DNA from: Bacteroidaceae bacterium
GTDB lineage: Bacteria > Bacteroidota > Bacteroidia > Bacteroidales > Bacteroidaceae
Direction: 5' to 3'
Assembly (NCBI GenBank): GCA_017383485.1
Contig: JAFNXM010000013.1
Location: forward strand, 26,800 to 90,799
Length of the DNA: 64,000 nt
In this document: piece by piece, positions 48,890 to 56,922 of the stretch
Layout: the number at the start of each line of letters is the position of its first letter
Numbering within the stretch: the first letter of the stretch is position 1
The notes under the pieces: generated by a model
What the model was told of the DNA's origin: nothing
Seen by the model: the letters and a program-made list of their open reading frames with translations, nothing else
The model's database searches: none
Translations under genes and position numbers: made by a program

Positions 48890-51022
48890 TTACAACCTAT
48901 TCAAATGTTCAGCGGCAGCACCTTTGCCTTTGTAATTACTGCGTACTGCATTGAATCTGTATCTTACGCTCAAGTGCACGCAACGTGTGTCGCCCATACC
49001 GCTTTGTTCGAACACTGCCTGAGGTAGAAACAGGCGCGGCGCGTTCTTGCCGATGTTGTGCAATAAGTCTTCACCCGAGAGTGTGAAGGACAGTGCACCT
49101 TTGAGCATGGTCTTTTGCAGCGACACGTTCAGATAGAAGACATCAGCCCTGGTCAAGCGTGCATTTTGAGTATCGCCCGGCGAAGTATATTGTAAGTTCG
49201 TGTTAATTGTAAAGTCTTTTGGCAAGGTAAAGGTATTGATCCATTTGCCGACAAATATAGGTTTGTTGAAGCGCATCTGCTGTCCCTGCACATCCATCTC
49301 GAGCCATTGTTTTTGCACGGCGGCAGTGAATTGCGGTCTCCACCATTTTACCTTTGGCGCGGCGGTAATCATTGCCGTCATGCTGGGGATGGAGTGGTTG
49401 GTCTGATAGATATGAATTGCCGAAGGATTGTTTTTTAACGCCTCGCCCCATGTGATAATTTGGTCCTTGGCATAGTTGAAAGAGACGACACCTTGTAGAA
49501 ATTTCCACACACCCATCAGCGTCACGTCGTGCGTAATGACAGGTTTGAGCAGAGGATTTCCACTTTGCATCAAATAGCGGTTGCCATAGGTCAAGTTGCT
49601 GGACAATTCGCCGTAGGTTGGTCTGCGCGTCTTGGTATTATAGGAAAGCATCCACTGAGTTTGTTTCCATTTCGTAGAGAGGGATACGTTGGGGAAGATT
49701 CGGTGGTAAATGCGGCTCTGCTCTGGGCGATAAATACCAGCAGAGAAATAATCGAAATCTACGTATTCATAGCGTAAGCCGGCAGAAAGTTGTCCCCACT
49801 TGAAGGGTCGTGCATATTCTGCAAAGGCGGCTGCATTTTGCTCCTTGAGTTGTGAGTAAGAGGTCACGACGCCATATTGCTCGGTGGGAACTATATTATC
49901 GTCATGGCGGTCTGTGAAAGTATATTGAGCACCTACGCAGAATCTCCCCTGCCATAGTGGGAAAGCATATTGACCCTTGGCTGCGAAGAGTTGATTGCTC
50001 ACGGGATTCACAGATTCCACGATGCGGTCATCGTTGTTCTCGCTTTCCTCTACGGTGATTTGTTGCTTTTCATGCTTATTGGTATAAAAGTCGGCGTCGA
50101 AGGAAAGTTCGCCCTTGCCTATTTGTCCGACGTAGTAGGCGTTGAGTTGGTGCAACGGGTCGTGCTTTCCTTTTATGTCAAGGCGGCTTTCCAAATGGTC
50201 CACATATTGTCCGTTTGCCCAAACGTCTGCGCTCAATGTGCCGCAGCCTCTGTCGTCGAAGTCGTTGCTGAGGTCATAGCGCACGCCGATGCTGTGGCGC
50301 GGAGTAATGTCGTAATTGAATCCCAACTTGCCCCCGAGGTGCCATTTCTCACCTGTGCTCGTTTGCTCAATACGCTGTGTCCACAGGGTGTCGGCATTGA
50401 CTTCCTGGAAGAGTTCTGTATCACCATACCCCTTGCCTTGATAATAATTGATGCCGGCGAAGATGTCCAGAGCGTTGCGTCGGTAGTTCAAGTCCAGCGA
50501 AGTGTTGCCATAGGTGTGTCGTCCTTGCTTCAATTGCCCCAATGCGTCGAGACTGATCCCCTCACCTTGTCGTTTGATCGTGCGGATGCGCACCACGGCA
50601 TTGGTCGTTGCATCATATCGTGCACCGGGATTGCGCACCACCTCGACGGCTCGGATTTCGCTGGGGCGGAGCAGTGAAAGTTCGGCGGCGTCTCGCACGC
50701 GTCGACCATTGATATAGTACACAGGTGCCCCCTTGCCGATCACTTCGATACCATCCTTTGTGCGTCCCAGGCCTGGGATTTGCTCCAGCATCTCTTCGGC
50801 CGTATTCATTTTCTCCAGGTATGTGCCGCTCACCGTAGTTACCAGTGCATCGCCCTCGATACGTGCTATGGCGCGCTGGGCGGAAACGACAGCTTCGCCC
50901 AGGTTTTGCGTCATCGTATCTACGCGCAGACTATCTCCTGTGTCGGTGGCTGTGGGTATAGCGGCGGCTGTGCCGCAGGTCATCATTGCCCCGGCAATTG
51001 CCAAAAGTAAATAAGATTTCAT
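48890..51022 (-). CDS. TonB-dependent receptor-like outer-membrane barrel protein
   Basis: The 710-residue product has a signal peptide, a plug domain (EEMLEQIPGLGRTKDGIEVIG region, YINGRRVRD, RPSEIRAVEVVRNPGARYDA) and a long C-terminal barrel ending in VHLSVRYRFN. It belongs to the outer-membrane beta-barrel family (OMP_b-brl_3 type) and lacks the usual N-terminal carboxypeptidase-like domain. It is the last gene of the ABC-GntR operon, 6 bp after gntR, so it is probably controlled by that regulator. The substrate is unknown; a lipid, peptide or antibiotic-linked role is possible. Confidence 0.87.
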   Translation of the reverse strand: MKSYLLLAIAGAMMTCGTAAAIPTATDTGDSLRVDTMTQNLGEAVVSAQRAIARIEGDALVTTVSGTYLEKMNTAEEMLEQIPGLGRTKDGIEVIGKGAPVYYINGRRVRDAAELSLLRPSEIRAVEVVRNPGARYDATTNAVVRIRTIKRQGEGISLDALGQLKQGRHTYGNTSLDLNYRRNALDIFAGINYYQGKGYGDTELFQEVNADTLWTQRIEQTSTGEKWHLGGKLGFNYDITPRHSIGVRYDLSNDFDDRGCGTLSADVWANGQYVDHLESRLDIKGKHDPLHQLNAYYVGQIGKGELSFDADFYTNKHEKQQITVEESENNDDRIVESVNPVSNQLFAAKGQYAFPLWQGRFCVGAQYTFTDRHDDNIVPTEQYGVVTSYSQLKEQNAAAFAEYARPFKWGQLSAGLRYEYVDFDYFSAGIYRPEQSRIYHRIFPNVSLSTKWKQTQWMLSYNTKTRRPTYGELSSNLTYGNRYLMQSGNPLLKPVITHDVTLMGVWKFLQGVVSFNYAKDQIITWGEALKNNPSAIHIYQTNHSIPSMTAMITAAPKVKWWRPQFTAAVQKQWLEMDVQGQQMRFNKPIFVGKWINTFTLPKDFTINTNLQYTSPGDTQNARLTRADVFYLNVSLQKTMLKGALSFTLSGEDLLHNIGKNAPRLFLPQAVFEQSGMGDTRCVHLSVRYRFNAVRSNYKGKGAAAEHLNRL

Positions 51023-51028
51023 GGTGAA

Positions 51029-51406
51029 TTATTTTACGGAATCTGCGTCCTTTTCTTTTTGATAAGCCTCTTCGAGCATCTCCAGAGTTACACCCAGTTG
51101 CTTCATGCGTTTGAACAAGTCGGGCAGAAATTCGTGCATGAACTCCTGGCGCCTTTGCTGCTTGATAATATCGCAAGCATCGGGTGAAACAAAGTAGCCC
51201 AGACCGCGACGATTGTAGATGACGCCTTGCAGTGCCAAGGTTTCGTAGGCTTTGACCGCCGTATTGACATTCACCCCCAGCAGGGCGGCATATTCGCGCA
51301 CGCCGGGCACTTTGCCGTCGGTGGGATATACGCCTTGCAGGATATCGTCTGCCAAACGCTCGGCCATCTGTATGTAGATGGGGTGTGAAGTCTTAAATTC
51401 TGTCAT
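51029..51406 (-). CDS. GntR-family regulator, YtrA type
   Basis: The 125-residue protein has an N-terminal winged HTH (IYIQMAERLADDILQG, KVPGVREYAALLGVNVNTAVKAYETL) and only a short helical C-terminal dimerisation segment, as in the YtrA subfamily that controls ABC transporter operons. It overlaps the permease gene by 14 bp. Three GGTGTA/TACACC half-sites at the operon promoter (53158-53193) match the half-site style known for YtrA-type regulators. Confidence 0.9.
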   Translation of the reverse strand: MTEFKTSHPIYIQMAERLADDILQGVYPTDGKVPGVREYAALLGVNVNTAVKAYETLALQGVIYNRRGLGYFVSPDACDIIKQQRRQEFMHEFLPDLFKRMKQLGVTLEMLEEAYQKEKDADSVK

Positions 51407-52196
51407 ACCATGTTTGTTTAGAGATGACCTGGATACGGTTGTAAAGACGGCGGGTCAGGCAGAACTGGACCACACTTAATACGAGCAGTATGCAGGCTGC
51501 GACGATACGCATCACATCAAAAACATTGTCATCAACGGCACTCTTGCCAGGAATATCAAAATTTTCCAGGAAAAGTACCAATAGGATAAAACCACCCATC
51601 AGACACAGCTTAGTTTTCAACAAAGCACGGCGACGGAATAGCGCACTGCCCATGGCATAGAACGTCGCAATCCAAGTCATAAACGAGCAGAATAAGAAAT
51701 GGTCCAAGGTTTCGCCTTCCCAATAAAAGGTCGTTTTGAGCAGCATGTCTGGTATCAGCTTGTGGCAGATTAGTGGTAGCGTGTTTTCAAAAAGCAATGG
51801 AGAAAGTATCCAGCGTGCCACGTCTGCCAAAACTATAGCAATCACAAATACGATAGGGAAACCTACACAGCAGAGCAGGAAACGGGCTGCAAACTTCTCG
51901 CCTTTTGTGGCAGGCAGCATGAGTTGGTGCACACGCTTCTGCTTGGTGGAGAAATTGGCAAAGAGTTCGGATATGAATACCAGGGTCGCGCATACTATAA
52001 ATACTGGCATTGAATTATATACGGCTACGTAAAATCTTTCGCTGCCATCATGTAATAGATATTTGGGGTGGACTAAGTATATCAACATCAGCGTACCCAG
52101 AAAAAGTCCGACAAAGAGGCTGATGTATCTCTTGCGATTCATGCTCAAATCCTGCAGTAGCAAGTATTTGATGCGGGTCAGTGAATTTGAGTTCAT
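51393..52196 (-). CDS. ABC transporter permease-like membrane protein
   Basis: The 267-residue product has about six hydrophobic segments (YISLFVGLFLGTLMLIYLV; VFIVCATLVFISELFANF; VGFPIVFVIAIVLADVA; others) and no periplasmic binding domain. It lies between the ABC ATPase and the GntR regulator and is probably the membrane half of an export-type ABC transporter. The transported substrate is unknown. The start is preceded by CCCTATATATG. Confidence 0.82.
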   Translation of the reverse strand: MNSNSLTRIKYLLLQDLSMNRKRYISLFVGLFLGTLMLIYLVHPKYLLHDGSERFYVAVYNSMPVFIVCATLVFISELFANFSTKQKRVHQLMLPATKGEKFAARFLLCCVGFPIVFVIAIVLADVARWILSPLLFENTLPLICHKLIPDMLLKTTFYWEGETLDHFLFCSFMTWIATFYAMGSALFRRRALLKTKLCLMGGFILLVLFLENFDIPGKSAVDDNVFDVMRIVAACILLVLSVVQFCLTRRLYNRIQVISKQTWYDRI

Positions 52197-52273
52197 ATAT
52201 AGGGATATTAATTCTGTTAATCTGTTGTTTGTTTTTCTCTATTCAATATAAATATATAGGAGTGATTTTCTTC

Positions 52274-53113
52274 CTATGCCTTTAAATAGCGTTCCACCAA
52301 ATCGGGTTGTACGGACAAGGCATTGAAGAAGAGTTCTAGATTGAGCACGGTTTCCTCGCCGCCAGGGTTGGGATAGACTACAGACGTACCTGCCAGGTTG
52401 GGCTCTTGGTAAATCACCGTGCTCGGCACATCACTTGTCGGCACCACGGCGAAGCTCAGACGCTCGGTGATGTCCGCAGTGGCCCCCTCGTAGTGCAGTT
52501 GGCTGTTCTTGAGCAGAATGACGCGATCCAGCAGATACTCCACATCGCGCACTTGGTGAGTGGAAATGATGATGATGCGCTCGTCGTTCATGCACGAGGT
52601 GACGACACGGCGAAATACGGCCTTGGATGGAATGTCTAGCCCGTTGGTGGGTTCGTCGAGCAGGAGCAATCGTGTACCCGTAGCCAGGGCAAAGCAGAGC
52701 ATCGCCTTTTTCTTTTGTCCCATCGACAGACTCTTCAGGTCGACGTCCATGGGCAATTCAAATTCCGCCATACAGCGACCCAACTGCTCGTGATCAAATC
52801 GCGGATAGAGCGGAGCATGCAGGCGCACGTATTTTTCAAAAGAAATCTTTGGCGCATCAAACTCCTCGGGCAGGATATAGATGTCCTGCAGGGTGCCCAG
52901 TTGGCGCTTAGTCACATTGATGTCGTTCATCATCACCTTGCCCCCATCGGGGAAGAGTAAGCCCGAGAGTAAATAGAACAGGGTCGACTTGCCCGTACCA
53001 TTCTTGCCCAGAAGTCCGTAGATAGCGCCTGGATGTAGCGTGAGCGACAAATCCTCGATCACGTTGGGCTTCTTTTTGCCATAAGCAAATGTCAGGTTTT
53101 CAATCTTTATCAT
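52274..53113 (-). CDS. ABC transporter ATP-binding protein
   Basis: The 279-residue ATPase has Walker A (GKNGTGKST), a signature region reading LSMGQKKKA rather than LSGGQ, Walker B (LLLLDEPTNGLD), and switch His (STHQVRD). It couples ATP hydrolysis to the permease encoded next. The C-terminal 70 residues are variable. It is the first gene of the four-gene operon and its promoter carries the candidate GntR operator. Confidence 0.92.
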   Translation of the reverse strand: MIKIENLTFAYGKKKPNVIEDLSLTLHPGAIYGLLGKNGTGKSTLFYLLSGLLFPDGGKVMMNDINVTKRQLGTLQDIYILPEEFDAPKISFEKYVRLHAPLYPRFDHEQLGRCMAEFELPMDVDLKSLSMGQKKKAMLCFALATGTRLLLLDEPTNGLDIPSKAVFRRVVTSCMNDERIIIISTHQVRDVEYLLDRVILLKNSQLHYEGATADITERLSFAVVPTSDVPSTVIYQEPNLAGTSVVYPNPGGEETVLNLELFFNALSVQPDLVERYLKA

Positions 53114-53157
53114 AATATATCTGTTAATTGGTTTGATACGTTATTATACTCGTTTTC

Positions 53158-53193
53158 TACACCCAAATAGGTGTAATAGTGAAATAGTACACC
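53158..53193 (-). promoter_or_regulatory. Candidate GntR/YtrA operator with three half-sites
   Basis: TACACC (53158-53163), GGTGTA (53170-53175) and TACACC (53188-53193). The last two form an inverted repeat with a 12-nt spacer immediately downstream of the -7 box. Confidence 0.65.
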
Positions 53194-53194
53194 G

Positions 53195-53202
53195 CAAAAG
53201 TA
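53195..53202 (-). promoter_or_regulatory. ABC-GntR-receptor operon -7 box
   Basis: The minus strand reads TACTTTTG, followed directly by the operator. Confidence 0.55.
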
Positions 53203-53336
53203 TGACAATATTAAATATTCTCCAAATTTTTCAAGCATTTTTTTCATCTTTTTCTGAAAAAACATTTCTTTGCTCAGTTTTTTGCCCAGAGTTGAGTGAC
53301 AAAAACGACACCAAGGTAAGGGCACTTTTCGCCACC

Positions 53337-53360
53337 CCAAAAGTGCGAAAAATTTTGACA
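53337..53360 (-). repeat. 25-mer motif copy 7
   Basis: Reverse orientation: GTGCGAAAAATTTTGACA, upstream of element G. Confidence 0.5.
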
Positions 53361-53412
53361 TTTCAAATTTTCAAACTAGAACGGCGGGATGCGTTTGAAC
53401 CTTATGGAAAAT

Positions 53413-53496
53413 GAAAAAGTCAAGGGTTTTTTGAAAAAAAGTCTAAGGAAATTTCAACGAGCCGTCGCGAAATTTTCACAAACCCTTGACTTTTTT
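53413..53496 (+). repeat. Intergenic inverted-repeat element, copy G
   Basis: The core AACGAGCCGTCGCGAAAT starts at 53456. The ends AAAAAGTCAAGGGTTTTTTG and CAAACCCTTGACTTTTTT are inverted repeats of about 20 bp. Confidence 0.78.
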
Positions 53497-53735
53497 CTGC
53501 GCTCTGACACCTTATTTTTGCCCCAAAAATCGGGAAAATGTGAAAAATTCGCCGAAAAGTCCCCTGATTGTGTGAAATTTCACCAAACAACTTTCGATTT
53601 TGACAACTTCATACTGCGATATTTGCAAGCGATGATAAAGCTCGAAAAATCTGAGCGATTCTCGCACAAATAATGACGCCTATTTTTTAGGATATTTTAC
53701 AGTCAAGACAGGGCGAGATTTCCAACTTTTTTACT

Positions 53736-53743
53736 ATCTTCGC
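53736..53743 (+). promoter_or_regulatory. Variant promoter box of the 96-residue protein gene
   Basis: TATCTTCG, a variant of TAnnTTTG, 38 nt before the ATG. Confidence 0.35.
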
Positions 53744-53780
53744 CGTACAAACAGAATGTAAGACTAAAACCTATCATAAT

Positions 53781-54071
53781 ATGAGTAATTTCCCAAAATG
53801 GTTGTTGGCTTTGGCTGGTACCAACCTTATCCCCATCCTGCTCTGCCCCTTTTTCCTGTTCGGCGGACTCCATCCCTTCGGCACCAGCGAGTACACGATA
53901 GTTGCTTTCTTGCTCTACGTCCTGACCCAATTGCTGTGGCTCATTCCCATCGGTGCTTTCTTTCTGGGGCTGGATCTCTACAATCGCTACTTCTCCTGGC
54001 CCGGCATTGCCGTTTGTGTGATTGGCGCAATGTTTACCGTGGCGGATATAGTCCTGCTGTTGGTGGCGTAG
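53781..54071 (+). CDS. Small integral membrane protein, unknown function
   Basis: The 96-residue product is almost wholly hydrophobic with three membrane segments (LLALAGTNLIPILLCPFFLF; IVAFLLYVLTQLLWLIPIGAF; IAVCVIGAMFTVADIVLLLV) and a charged N-terminus (MSNFPKW). No family is recognised. It is divergent from the ABC operon across element G. Confidence 0.6.
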   Translation: MSNFPKWLLALAGTNLIPILLCPFFLFGGLHPFGTSEYTIVAFLLYVLTQLLWLIPIGAFFLGLDLYNRYFSWPGIAVCVIGAMFTVADIVLLLVA

Positions 54072-54146
54072 TAGAGGCGATGCGTGTCACTTAGACACGT
54101 ATTGCTTGCGTCTGGCGAAATCTTGGGTCAAAGCTCTTTCTTATTA

Positions 54147-54158
54147 GAACGCCCGACC
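54147..54158 (+). repeat. 12-bp copy of tRNA-Pro T-arm sequence
   Basis: GAACGCCCGACC here is identical to 55447-55458 within the tRNA-Pro gene, in the same orientation. It could be an attachment-site remnant. Confidence 0.35.
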
Positions 54159-54213
54159 TGAATCTACTTGGGTGGAAATGCTGGTCATTTATCAACCTCT
54201 TATATAGAGAACT

Positions 54214-54483
54214 ATGCTACACCTAATTTTGAAAATCATCATAGGTATCATTTTATTCTTCGCCATCTTATACCTTGTCCTTAACCTCTTATTCTTGATT
54301 TCGAGCAAGGAATACCGTAAGTGGTTCTGGGAGGAATCGGTGAGGAAGGCGAAGGAGGATGAGCGGAAAAGGAGGGAGAAGAAACCCTACTGGACGGATA
54401 GACAATACAAAAGGTATCTCCGAACAGGGAGTCGTAATCACTTAGTATATGACTACGAAGATGAAGAAGATGATGATGAGTAG
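54214..54483 (+). CDS. Small membrane-anchored protein with acidic tail
   Basis: The 89-residue product has one long hydrophobic N-terminal segment (IIGIILFFAILYLVLNLLFL), a basic middle rich in Arg and Lys (RKAKEDERKRREKK), and an acidic C-terminus (DYEDEEDDDE). No family is recognised. The charge pattern suggests a single-pass inner-membrane anchor with a cytoplasmic tail. Confidence 0.5.
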   Translation: MLHLILKIIIGIILFFAILYLVLNLLFLISSKEYRKWFWEESVRKAKEDERKRREKKPYWTDRQYKRYLRTGSRNHLVYDYEDEEDDDE

Positions 54484-54530
54484 GTTTTGGCCTTTTTATA
54501 ATAGTAACACGTTTATATTTCCCTAATACA

Positions 54531-54579
54531 AAAAAACGACGCGACAAGTAATCAATTTAACTTAATCGCGTCGTTTTTT
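54531..54579. terminator. Bidirectional terminator
   Basis: AAAAAACGACGCGA and TCGCGTCGTTTTTT are perfect inverted repeats, with an A-run upstream and a T-run downstream. It serves the convergent genes at 54214 and 54684. Confidence 0.8.
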
Positions 54580-54683
54580 GTCGCCTTCCATTACAAATTA
54601 TCGAACAAATTTATAGAGGATTTAAGCGTATAATTGAGTTTCTAGAGCACAATAGCACAAACTAGTTATTGTAATAATATTTA

Positions 54684-55226
54684 TTATCTCAACAAACTTT
54701 CAATTTTGTCCCATTTGTTTTTCGAGGTTTCTCTTAATGGATTCTTGTACTCCCCGTGCTGTTTTTTTGCTAGAGGTACGCTGGCTTTTTCACCTTCACC
54801 TTCAAGCCATGAAACGTTAACACCAATAATTGGTTTGCTTTTTAATTTTCGGTTCCATCCACAAACATACCAATTATTGCTTGATATTATCAAATCCAAA
54901 ATTTCCTCCCGTGTTAAAATATAAAATTCGAACTTAGAAACATCTTTGTCTGTTTTTACAAAAACCCATGGTCCAATGATGTTTTCCCTGATATAAGGAA
55001 TTGTACCGTCCAACTCCGAAACAAACCCCGTCAGAATATTATTTGTTGTGCCAGTCTTTACCTGAATCATTATGCTTTTCCCATTTTCTGCGTTAATGCA
55101 TATCAAGTCAGCCTTGGGATAATTACTGTAAGAGATATTTATATTAATGACATCAAATCCTCTTTTCTGGAGTTCCAACATTACTGCAGTCTCTCCTATT
55201 TGACCTAATTGCTTGTTGTTAATCAT
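54684..55226 (-). CDS. PD-(D/E)XK nuclease-like protein
   Basis: The 180-residue, AT-rich gene product has an N-terminal motif set of restriction-endonuclease-like folds: GQIGETAVMLELQKRG with a helix Glu, then YPKADLICI (Asp) and IMIQVKTG (Gln-x-Lys). The rest (WYVCGWNRKL and a basic C-terminus) is not recognised. No methylase or specificity partner is adjacent. It lies next to tRNA-Pro, and its base composition is unlike that of the neighbouring housekeeping genes, so it may be an acquired gene. Catalytic activity is unproven. Confidence 0.6.
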   Translation of the reverse strand: MINNKQLGQIGETAVMLELQKRGFDVININISYSNYPKADLICINAENGKSIMIQVKTGTTNNILTGFVSELDGTIPYIRENIIGPWVFVKTDKDVSKFEFYILTREEILDLIISSNNWYVCGWNRKLKSKPIIGVNVSWLEGEGEKASVPLAKKQHGEYKNPLRETSKNKWDKIESLLR

Positions 55227-55390
55227 AATTTCTATCTAAAATTGCTGTTTAATATGACAAAGATAATGAAATTTATATTGTATAGAATCAATTACGCTGT
55301 TTTTATTTGATTTAATAATTGTCGAACAGAAAATGAGAACGAAGTGCTTAAGATTATGCGCTTATTTTAAGCAATTACAAGAATAAAAAG

Positions 55391-55422
55391 AAAAAGCGAC
55401 AAACGAAAATGCTCGTTTGTCG
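55391..55422 (-). terminator. tRNA-Pro terminator
   Basis: GCGACAAACGA pairs perfectly with TCGTTTGTCGC; the minus strand continues TTTTTCTTTTT. Confidence 0.75.
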
Positions 55423-55429
55423 CCTTTTG

Positions 55430-55502
55430 TCGGAAAGAGGCGACTCGAACGCCCGACCCCTACGTCCCGAACGTAGTGCGCTACCAACTGCGCTACTTTC
55501 CG
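55430..55502 (-). tRNA. tRNA-Pro (anticodon CGG)
   Basis: On the minus strand the 73-nt cloverleaf has acceptor arms CGGAAAG and CTTTCCG with discriminator A, a D-arm GCGC-AGTTGGTA-GCGC, an anticodon stem CTACG/CGTAG with loop TTCGGGA (anticodon CGG, codon CCG), and a T-arm with GTTCGAGTC. CCA is not encoded. It has its own promoter and terminator. Confidence 0.93.
55447..55458 (+). repeat. tRNA-internal copy of the 12-bp repeat
   Basis: GAACGCCCGACC within the T-arm region of tRNA-Pro, matching 54147-54158. Confidence 0.35.
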
Positions 55503-55534
55503 CCATCGTTTGCCCAAGCGTTGCTTAAGCGGGG

Positions 55535-55542
55535 CAAAGTTA
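55535..55542 (-). promoter_or_regulatory. tRNA-Pro promoter -7 box
   Basis: The minus strand reads TAACTTTG, 33 nt before the mature tRNA 5' end. Confidence 0.55.
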
Positions 55543-55574
55543 TGGATATTTTTTCTTTGAGAGAAATTTTAATT

Positions 55575-56651
55575 TTACTTTTTTACCAACACATCTATTA
55601 CGATCTTGGGCTGCACGGGGTCGTTGGTGAGCAACAATACGCTGCGGCGTCCTTTCAGTGGTTTGCCCTTGTCGTTAAATACGGTGATTTTGATATTTTT
55701 GCCCTTGCCTGGTTCGATGGTTCGTGTGCCAATCTTCACACGCATACCGGGATTGTACACCTGCAGTGCTTGGATTTCCAATGGCGCATTACCCCTGTTT
55801 TCCAACTTTACATTACCCTTCAAACAATTCATACCCGCCATACGGCCGAGGTCCAGCAGCGTGGTCGAAACGTGAACCACAGGAATTCGTCCTGCTTGGC
55901 TTGCTGGCACTGTGACTTTGGGCAGAACGAGGGCAGAGACGAGGATTTCATTTTCCTCGCTAATCTTATCCCCGGGGAAACGGCTCAGGTATATATTCGT
56001 TTGGGTCAAACCCATTCGACGAGCCTTGTCGGCATTGAACCATACGTTGATTTTTCCCACATCGCCGGGGTGAATCACCTGAGGTGAATAGGTGGCGGTG
56101 AGATATTTGGGCAAGTGCATCAGCGTCGGCGTATAGGGCTCCTTGGACGCATTGTAGATGCGCAGGGTCTGCATACTTTCCTCGCCCACGGGTACATCGT
56201 CGAACTCCAAATTGTCGGTGTGTAGGAAATAGTCGCCGATGTGATAGGGATAGTCTCCCGGATCGTGTGCACGAGTCATTGACACCTTGCCACTGATAGT
56301 AAGCAGGTGAGGCTCGCCCCCCTCGTTGGTGAATACCTCTATATATCTGTGGAAACGACCCAAGAGTTCGGCATCGTAAATCACAGACACAAATCCGCTG
56401 GCGCCAGGGGCAATCGCCTCGGTAGTCCACGATACATTGGTGCATCCACACCCTGGATCTACGTTGAGAATGTTTAAGGGTGATTTGCCCTTGTTGGTCA
56501 CCTCGAATGTCGTATATCCGGGTGTTTGCCAAAGCAATGTGCCCATCTCGTGATTGGGGTTGAGAAAGACAGCCTTGGGTTGTGCCCACGCCGCCTGACC
56601 AACGAGCAAGAAGGTCAATAGTATATGTAAAAAGAATATATGTCGTTTCAT
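55575..56651 (-). CDS. Exported DUF1573 protein
   Basis: The product starts best at ATG 56651 (358 residues) because a signal peptide (AAWA/QPK) follows; the frame extends 10 codons upstream only to a TTG. It has a DUF1573 domain near the N-terminus (FEVTNKGKSPLNILNVDPGCGCTN with a CGC motif) and two further Ig-like (ASH/MSP-type) domains. Such proteins are common in the Bacteroidales periplasm or outer surface, with unknown function. It has its own promoter (56704-56711). Confidence 0.85.
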   Translation of the reverse strand: MKRHIFFLHILLTFLLVGQAAWAQPKAVFLNPNHEMGTLLWQTPGYTTFEVTNKGKSPLNILNVDPGCGCTNVSWTTEAIAPGASGFVSVIYDAELLGRFHRYIEVFTNEGGEPHLLTISGKVSMTRAHDPGDYPYHIGDYFLHTDNLEFDDVPVGEESMQTLRIYNASKEPYTPTLMHLPKYLTATYSPQVIHPGDVGKINVWFNADKARRMGLTQTNIYLSRFPGDKISEENEILVSALVLPKVTVPASQAGRIPVVHVSTTLLDLGRMAGMNCLKGNVKLENRGNAPLEIQALQVYNPGMRVKIGTRTIEPGKGKNIKITVFNDKGKPLKGRRSVLLLTNDPVQPKIVIDVLVKK

Positions 56652-56703
56652 TATTGTCTGATTAAACATTTGCAGAGGCAAACTGCAATAATTATTTGCA
56701 CGG

Positions 56704-56711
56704 CAAAGTTA
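56704..56711 (-). promoter_or_regulatory. DUF1573 gene -7 box
   Basis: The minus strand reads TAACTTTG, 53 nt before ATG 56651. Confidence 0.5.
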
Positions 56712-56834
56712 GCAAAAAAATAGACGCGAATAGGATTTTGTAAAACAAAAGCACTTGCAAATGGCATTTGTTTCTGCAATAAGCAACGTGCGTAGTAAGA
56801 AAAAAGAAATGGGCGAAAAAAATATCCCGTTTCA

Positions 56835-56866
56835 TTTTGTATTCCCCTTGGCATTAACTAAATTTG
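56835..56866 (+). promoter_or_regulatory. Promoter of the xth operon
   Basis: TTTTG (56835-56839), 19-nt spacer, TAAATTTG (56859-56866). Confidence 0.6.
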
Positions 56867-56922
56867 CATAGAATAGTGGCATTGATGTCCCTATAGTATA
56901 TTCAAGAACAAAGAAACTCAGT

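Larger units (their letters stand above)
53114..53780. other. Divergent intergenic region with operator, promoters and element G
   Basis: No gene is seen. It holds the ABC operon promoter and operator (53158-53202), a 25-mer motif (53337), element G (53413-53496), and a promoter box at 53736 for the plus-strand small gene. Confidence 0.6.
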
